Part shown: positions 6,361 to 8,732 of the stretch, piece by piece
Layout of the letters: every line of letters starts with the position of its first letter
Numbering within the stretch: position 1 is the stretch's first letter
Program-made: the position numbers and the translations under genes
From: Spirochaetota bacterium
Lineage (GTDB): Bacteria; Spirochaetota; JAGLSM01; JAKPMW01
Direction: 5' to 3'
Length of the DNA stretch: 8,732 bases
Assembly (NCBI GenBank): GCA_029548715.1
Contig: JAKPMW010000416.1
Location: 1 to 8,732, forward strand
Notes under the pieces: model-generated
What the model saw: the letters and a program-made list of their open reading frames with translations, nothing else
What the model was told of the DNA's origin: nothing
The model's database searches: none

Positions 6361-7407
6361 ATGAAACGGACTGCCGCATGGATGCTCGTGGCTTCGGCGA
6401 GCCTTTCCCTCGTATCGCTGCTTTCAGCATACGATGGTGCTCACCTTGACAACCTCAAGCGGGGTGTCGAGTACTGGAATACATGGCGCAAGCACACGAG
6501 ATTCGCCAACACCGATCTGTCGGGCGCGGTCCTGACCAATATCGCACTCTGGCGCATCGAGATGGCCTACACCGACCTCTCCCGCTCGATCCTGCGCGGT
6601 GCCGACATCCGCTTTTCAAACCTGACCGAGATCAAGCTGAATGATTCCGACATGAGCGGGATCGTACTCAACGGATCGATCCTGCTGTACGCGGATCTGA
6701 GGCGAAGCAATATGTCCCAGTCCCGCCTGGTGGAGGCAAATCTCCAGCGGGCCGACCTGCAGCAGACCAGCCTTGCCGGAGCAAAACTGACCAACACAGA
6801 CCTGCGGCTGGCCAATATCCAGTTTGCCAATCTTTCCAACACGATCTTTTCGGCCTGCGACTTCCGCGGATCGAACCTGATGGGCTCCCGTATCGTCAAC
6901 ACAAGTTTTTCGGATTCGAACCTCTCGGGGGTCAAGCTCAACTTTGCCCGCTTTGACCAGGCCATCCTGCGCAATGCGGACATGGTCCGGGCTGATTTCG
7001 CCGGCTCCGAGTTTGTCAAATGCGATTTTCGCCAGGCAAAGATGGAAACAGCCGACCTGAGCCAGCTCCGCTTTGTCGAATGCAAGCTGGTTGAAGCAAG
7101 ACTGGGCAACTCGTTGATCATGCACTCACTCCTGACCAATTGCGACCTGACCTCGGCGGTCCTTGACAAATGCAACCTCGAACGCGCGAGTCTGCGAAAT
7201 TCGGACCTCTCCCGTGCCAGCTTTGCCGGTGCAAACCTGCGCTACTCCGACCTGACAGGTGTCACAATCCGGGATACCAGTTTCCAGAATGCCGACCTGC
7301 GCGGCGCGCGGGTAGACAGTCACTGGAAAAACTACCTGCTCCAGCAGCGCGTTTTGGGGTACAACACGATCCGCTGGTCCGCGCCTGCGGCGCAAACCGG
7401 CCCCTAA
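6361..7407 (+). CDS. Exported pentapeptide-repeat protein
   Basis: Protein of 348 residues with an N-terminal signal peptide (MKR, hydrophobic core about 5-22, likely cleavage after LLSA at 23), so it should act in the periplasm or outside the cell. After a linker with the motif NLKRGVEYWNTWRK (31-44), residues 46-320 form about 55 consecutive pentapeptides of the A(D/N)Lxx type. A Leu/Ile/Met/Phe/Val occupies every fifth position from 48 to 318, and a small residue usually sits two places before it. This predicts an unbroken right-handed four-sided beta-helix of nearly 14 coils. A short non-repeat tail (321-348) probably caps it. Start choice: AGGAG 5 bases upstream and an immediate signal peptide; the in-frame ATG at 6235 was rejected. 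All five cysteines lie inside the helix. The molecular role is unknown; exported members are mostly uncharacterised, and gyrase mimicry (as in Qnr/MfpA) is unlikely for an exported protein. Confidence 0.92.
   Translation: MKRTAAWMLVASASLSLVSLLSAYDGAHLDNLKRGVEYWNTWRKHTRFANTDLSGAVLTNIALWRIEMAYTDLSRSILRGADIRFSNLTEIKLNDSDMSGIVLNGSILLYADLRRSNMSQSRLVEANLQRADLQQTSLAGAKLTNTDLRLANIQFANLSNTIFSACDFRGSNLMGSRIVNTSFSDSNLSGVKLNFARFDQAILRNADMVRADFAGSEFVKCDFRQAKMETADLSQLRFVECKLVEARLGNSLIMHSLLTNCDLTSAVLDKCNLERASLRNSDLSRASFAGANLRYSDLTGVTIRDTSFQNADLRGARVDSHWKNYLLQQRVLGYNTIRWSAPAAQTGP
6496..7320 (+). repeat. Tract of about 55 coding pentapeptide repeats (15-base period)
   Basis: Codons for residues 46-320 keep a strict five-residue register with no insertion or deletion. 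At DNA level this is a degenerate 15-base periodicity, and four repeats (60 bases) make one predicted helix coil. The repeats have diverged at nucleotide level, so this is an old array rather than a recent slippage expansion. Confidence 0.9.
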
Positions 7408-7424
7408 GCGGTGTTGCGGCAGAC

Positions 7425-7457
7425 AACCTCCCCTCATGCACGACGGGAGGTTTTTTT
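7425..7457 (+). terminator. Intrinsic terminator after the pentapeptide-repeat gene
   Basis: AACCTCCC (7425-7432) pairs perfectly with GGGAGGTT (7445-7452) across a 12-base loop, and the right arm runs into seven T (7451-7457). It starts 18 bases after the TAA at 7405-7407. The next gene begins only 30 bases further on, so the element could also attenuate read-through into it. Confidence 0.85.
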
Positions 7458-7486
7458 GGCAGGAGACAGTGCGAAAGGACAGGGCA

Positions 7487-8701
7487 ATGCAGGAACAGCA
7501 GACAGTGATGATCATCGGAGCCGGAAGACTGCAGGTACCGGTCATCAAAAAGGCCAAGGAGATGGGCCTGCACACGGTCGTCACCGACTACAGTCCCTCC
7601 GCTCCTGGCCTGGCCCTTGCCGATGACCGGATCATCATCAGCACCCGGGATATCGACGGCTCGGTCCGTGAAGCCCGCCGCTATCACCGTGAGATCCGGC
7701 ATATTGACGGAGTGCTGACTGTTGGAACAGATGCCTCCATGACTGTGGCCGCTGTCGCCAATGCACTGGGTCTCCCGGGAATCCGTTTTATCAACGCTGA
7801 AGCCGCCTCGAACAAGCTCAAGATGCGCAGCCGCCTGCACGAACACATGGTCCCCTGCCCTAAATACGGCGAATGCTGGACCGTGGATGACGCCCTTGAC
7901 CATTTCAGCCGTCTCGGGAACATCCCGGTGGTGCTCAAGCCGAGCGACAACATGGGAGCCCGCGGGGTCTCCCGGGCCGACGATGAAGCTGGGGTCCGCG
8001 CAGCCTTCGCCTTTGCCAAGGAAGCCACTCCGTCAGGCGAAGTGATCATCGAGGAGTACATGGAAGGCCCCGAACTCTCGATCGACGCACTTGTCTACCG
8101 GGGGGAAATCCACATCACCGGAATCGCTGACCGGCTGATCGCCCGCCCGCCCTGGTTTGTCGAGACGGGGCATATCATGCCCTCCAGTCTTCCCGCTTCA
8201 ATGCAGGAGGACGCTGTCAGGGTCTTTACCGCCGGGATCAGGGCCCTTGGGCTCGACATGGGTGCAGCCAAGGGTGACATCAAGGTCACAGCGGGAGGTG
8301 CCATGGTTGGCGAAATCGCCGCCCGCCTTTCGGGCGGATTCATGTCCGCCTACACCTACCCCTACTCGAGCGGGGTGGACCTGATGGCCAACGCCATCAG
8401 GATCGCCCTGGGGCAGCCCCCCCGTGGGCTCGAGGAACGCCTCGGCCGTGTCTCGATGGAATCCGCGCTCATTCCTCCCCCGGGGAGAGTGACCTCGATC
8501 CGCGGACTGGACGAAGCCCTCGCCATCCCCGGGGTCCGGCATGTGTTTTTGAATGTCGATATCGGAGATATTGTCGTTACCCCCCGGAGCAACGTCGAAA
8601 AGGCAGGGCACATCATCGCTGTCGGGGAGACGCGGGAAGATGTCCTGCGGATCATTGAGGCAGCCCAAGCGGCTATCCGCATCGAAACCGGTGACATCTG
8701 A
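7487..8701 (+). CDS. ATP-grasp carboxylate-amine ligase, L-amino-acid-ligase type
   Basis: Cytoplasmic enzyme of 404 residues expected to activate a carboxylate as an acyl-phosphate with ATP and join it to an amine. An N-terminal Rossmann-like domain (5-95) opens with VMIIGAGRLQVPVIKKAKEM (7-26). The ATP-grasp fold follows: NKLKMRSRL (109-117), the flexible nucleotide-binding loop PVVLKPSDNMGARGV (147-161), hinge IIEEYMEGPELSID (187-200), Asp264, and GEIAARLSGGF (275-285). The canonical ExN metal motif reads E276-I-A278, so the usual Asn is replaced. Residues about 320-400 (GRVTSIRG, GVRHVFLNVDIGDIV) resemble the C-terminal domain of BacD-like amino-acid ligases. ATG 7487 has AAGGA 7 bases upstream; the in-frame ATG at 7436 lies in the terminator loop and was rejected. 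Substrates are unknown. A relative such as PurK or PurT is a weaker alternative. Confidence 0.88.
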   Translation: MQEQQTVMIIGAGRLQVPVIKKAKEMGLHTVVTDYSPSAPGLALADDRIIISTRDIDGSVREARRYHREIRHIDGVLTVGTDASMTVAAVANALGLPGIRFINAEAASNKLKMRSRLHEHMVPCPKYGECWTVDDALDHFSRLGNIPVVLKPSDNMGARGVSRADDEAGVRAAFAFAKEATPSGEVIIEEYMEGPELSIDALVYRGEIHITGIADRLIARPPWFVETGHIMPSSLPASMQEDAVRVFTAGIRALGLDMGAAKGDIKVTAGGAMVGEIAARLSGGFMSAYTYPYSSGVDLMANAIRIALGQPPRGLEERLGRVSMESALIPPPGRVTSIRGLDEALAIPGVRHVFLNVDIGDIVVTPRSNVEKAGHIIAVGETREDVLRIIEAAQAAIRIETGDI

Positions 8702-8732
8702 AAAAAGCGGGACTCAGGGGTACATACCAAAC

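Noticed and set aside
6164..6430. N-terminal extension of the receiver protein to an upstream ATG at 6430
   Set aside because: The 89 added residues show no domain, and they overlap the divergent promoter region and the start of the pentapeptide gene. The ATG at 6163 begins just before the receiver fold.
6567..7175. Two minus-strand open frames with a repetitive look opposite the pentapeptide gene
   Set aside because: Their periodicity is only the reverse image of the 15-base repeat of the true gene.
7436..7486. Upstream start for the ATP-grasp protein
   Set aside because: This ATG lies in the loop of the intrinsic terminator, and the 17 extra residues precede the normal first strand of the fold.
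8702..8732. Possible terminator or gene start after the ligase
   Set aside because: Only 31 bases remain in the window. There is no inverted repeat with a T-run and no start with a ribosome site.

Overview
The window is GC-rich, densely packed bacterial DNA. A lipoprotein-type solute-binding protein and a secreted protein with a classical signal peptide, together with the overall protein styles, suggest a Gram-negative, perhaps a proteobacterium or relative. The sequence alone does not fix the taxon. There are eight protein-coding genes, one cut by the left edge. I see no RNA gene, transposon, phage gene or CRISPR array.

Left half (1-4679, minus strand): a four-gene BMP-type ABC importer operon, read right to left. 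It runs from a promoter (4653-4679) through a lipoprotein substrate-binding protein, a hairpin with a T-run, a double-cassette ATPase, permease 1 and permease 2 (cut by the edge). The last three genes overlap by 4 and 1 bases. Systems of this family import purine nucleosides, or riboflavin in a few cases. The substrate here is not determined by the sequence.

Middle (4720-6163, minus strand): a two-gene signalling operon. A stand-alone receiver domain is followed, with an 8-base overlap, by a soluble coiled-coil/PAS/GGDEF diguanylate cyclase that has both an intact active site and an inhibitory I-site. No histidine kinase gene is present.

Right half (6361-8701, plus strand): divergent from the receiver gene lies a gene for an exported pentapeptide-repeat protein with about 55 consecutive pentapeptides in perfect register. 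It is closed by an intrinsic terminator (7425-7457). An ATP-grasp carboxylate-amine ligase of the L-amino-acid-ligase type follows immediately. The 197-bp divergent region (6164-6360) carries a widely spaced 14-bp inverted repeat that could be a pair of regulator sites.

The importer operon is conventional in layout. The most unusual items are the unbroken exported pentapeptide helix with a ladder of cysteines one coil apart, the inverted repeat between it and the c-di-GMP module, and the ATP-grasp enzyme with Ala where the family usually has a metal-binding Asn. A functional link between these three neighbours is only inference. The last 31 bases (8702-8732) hold nothing I can identify.
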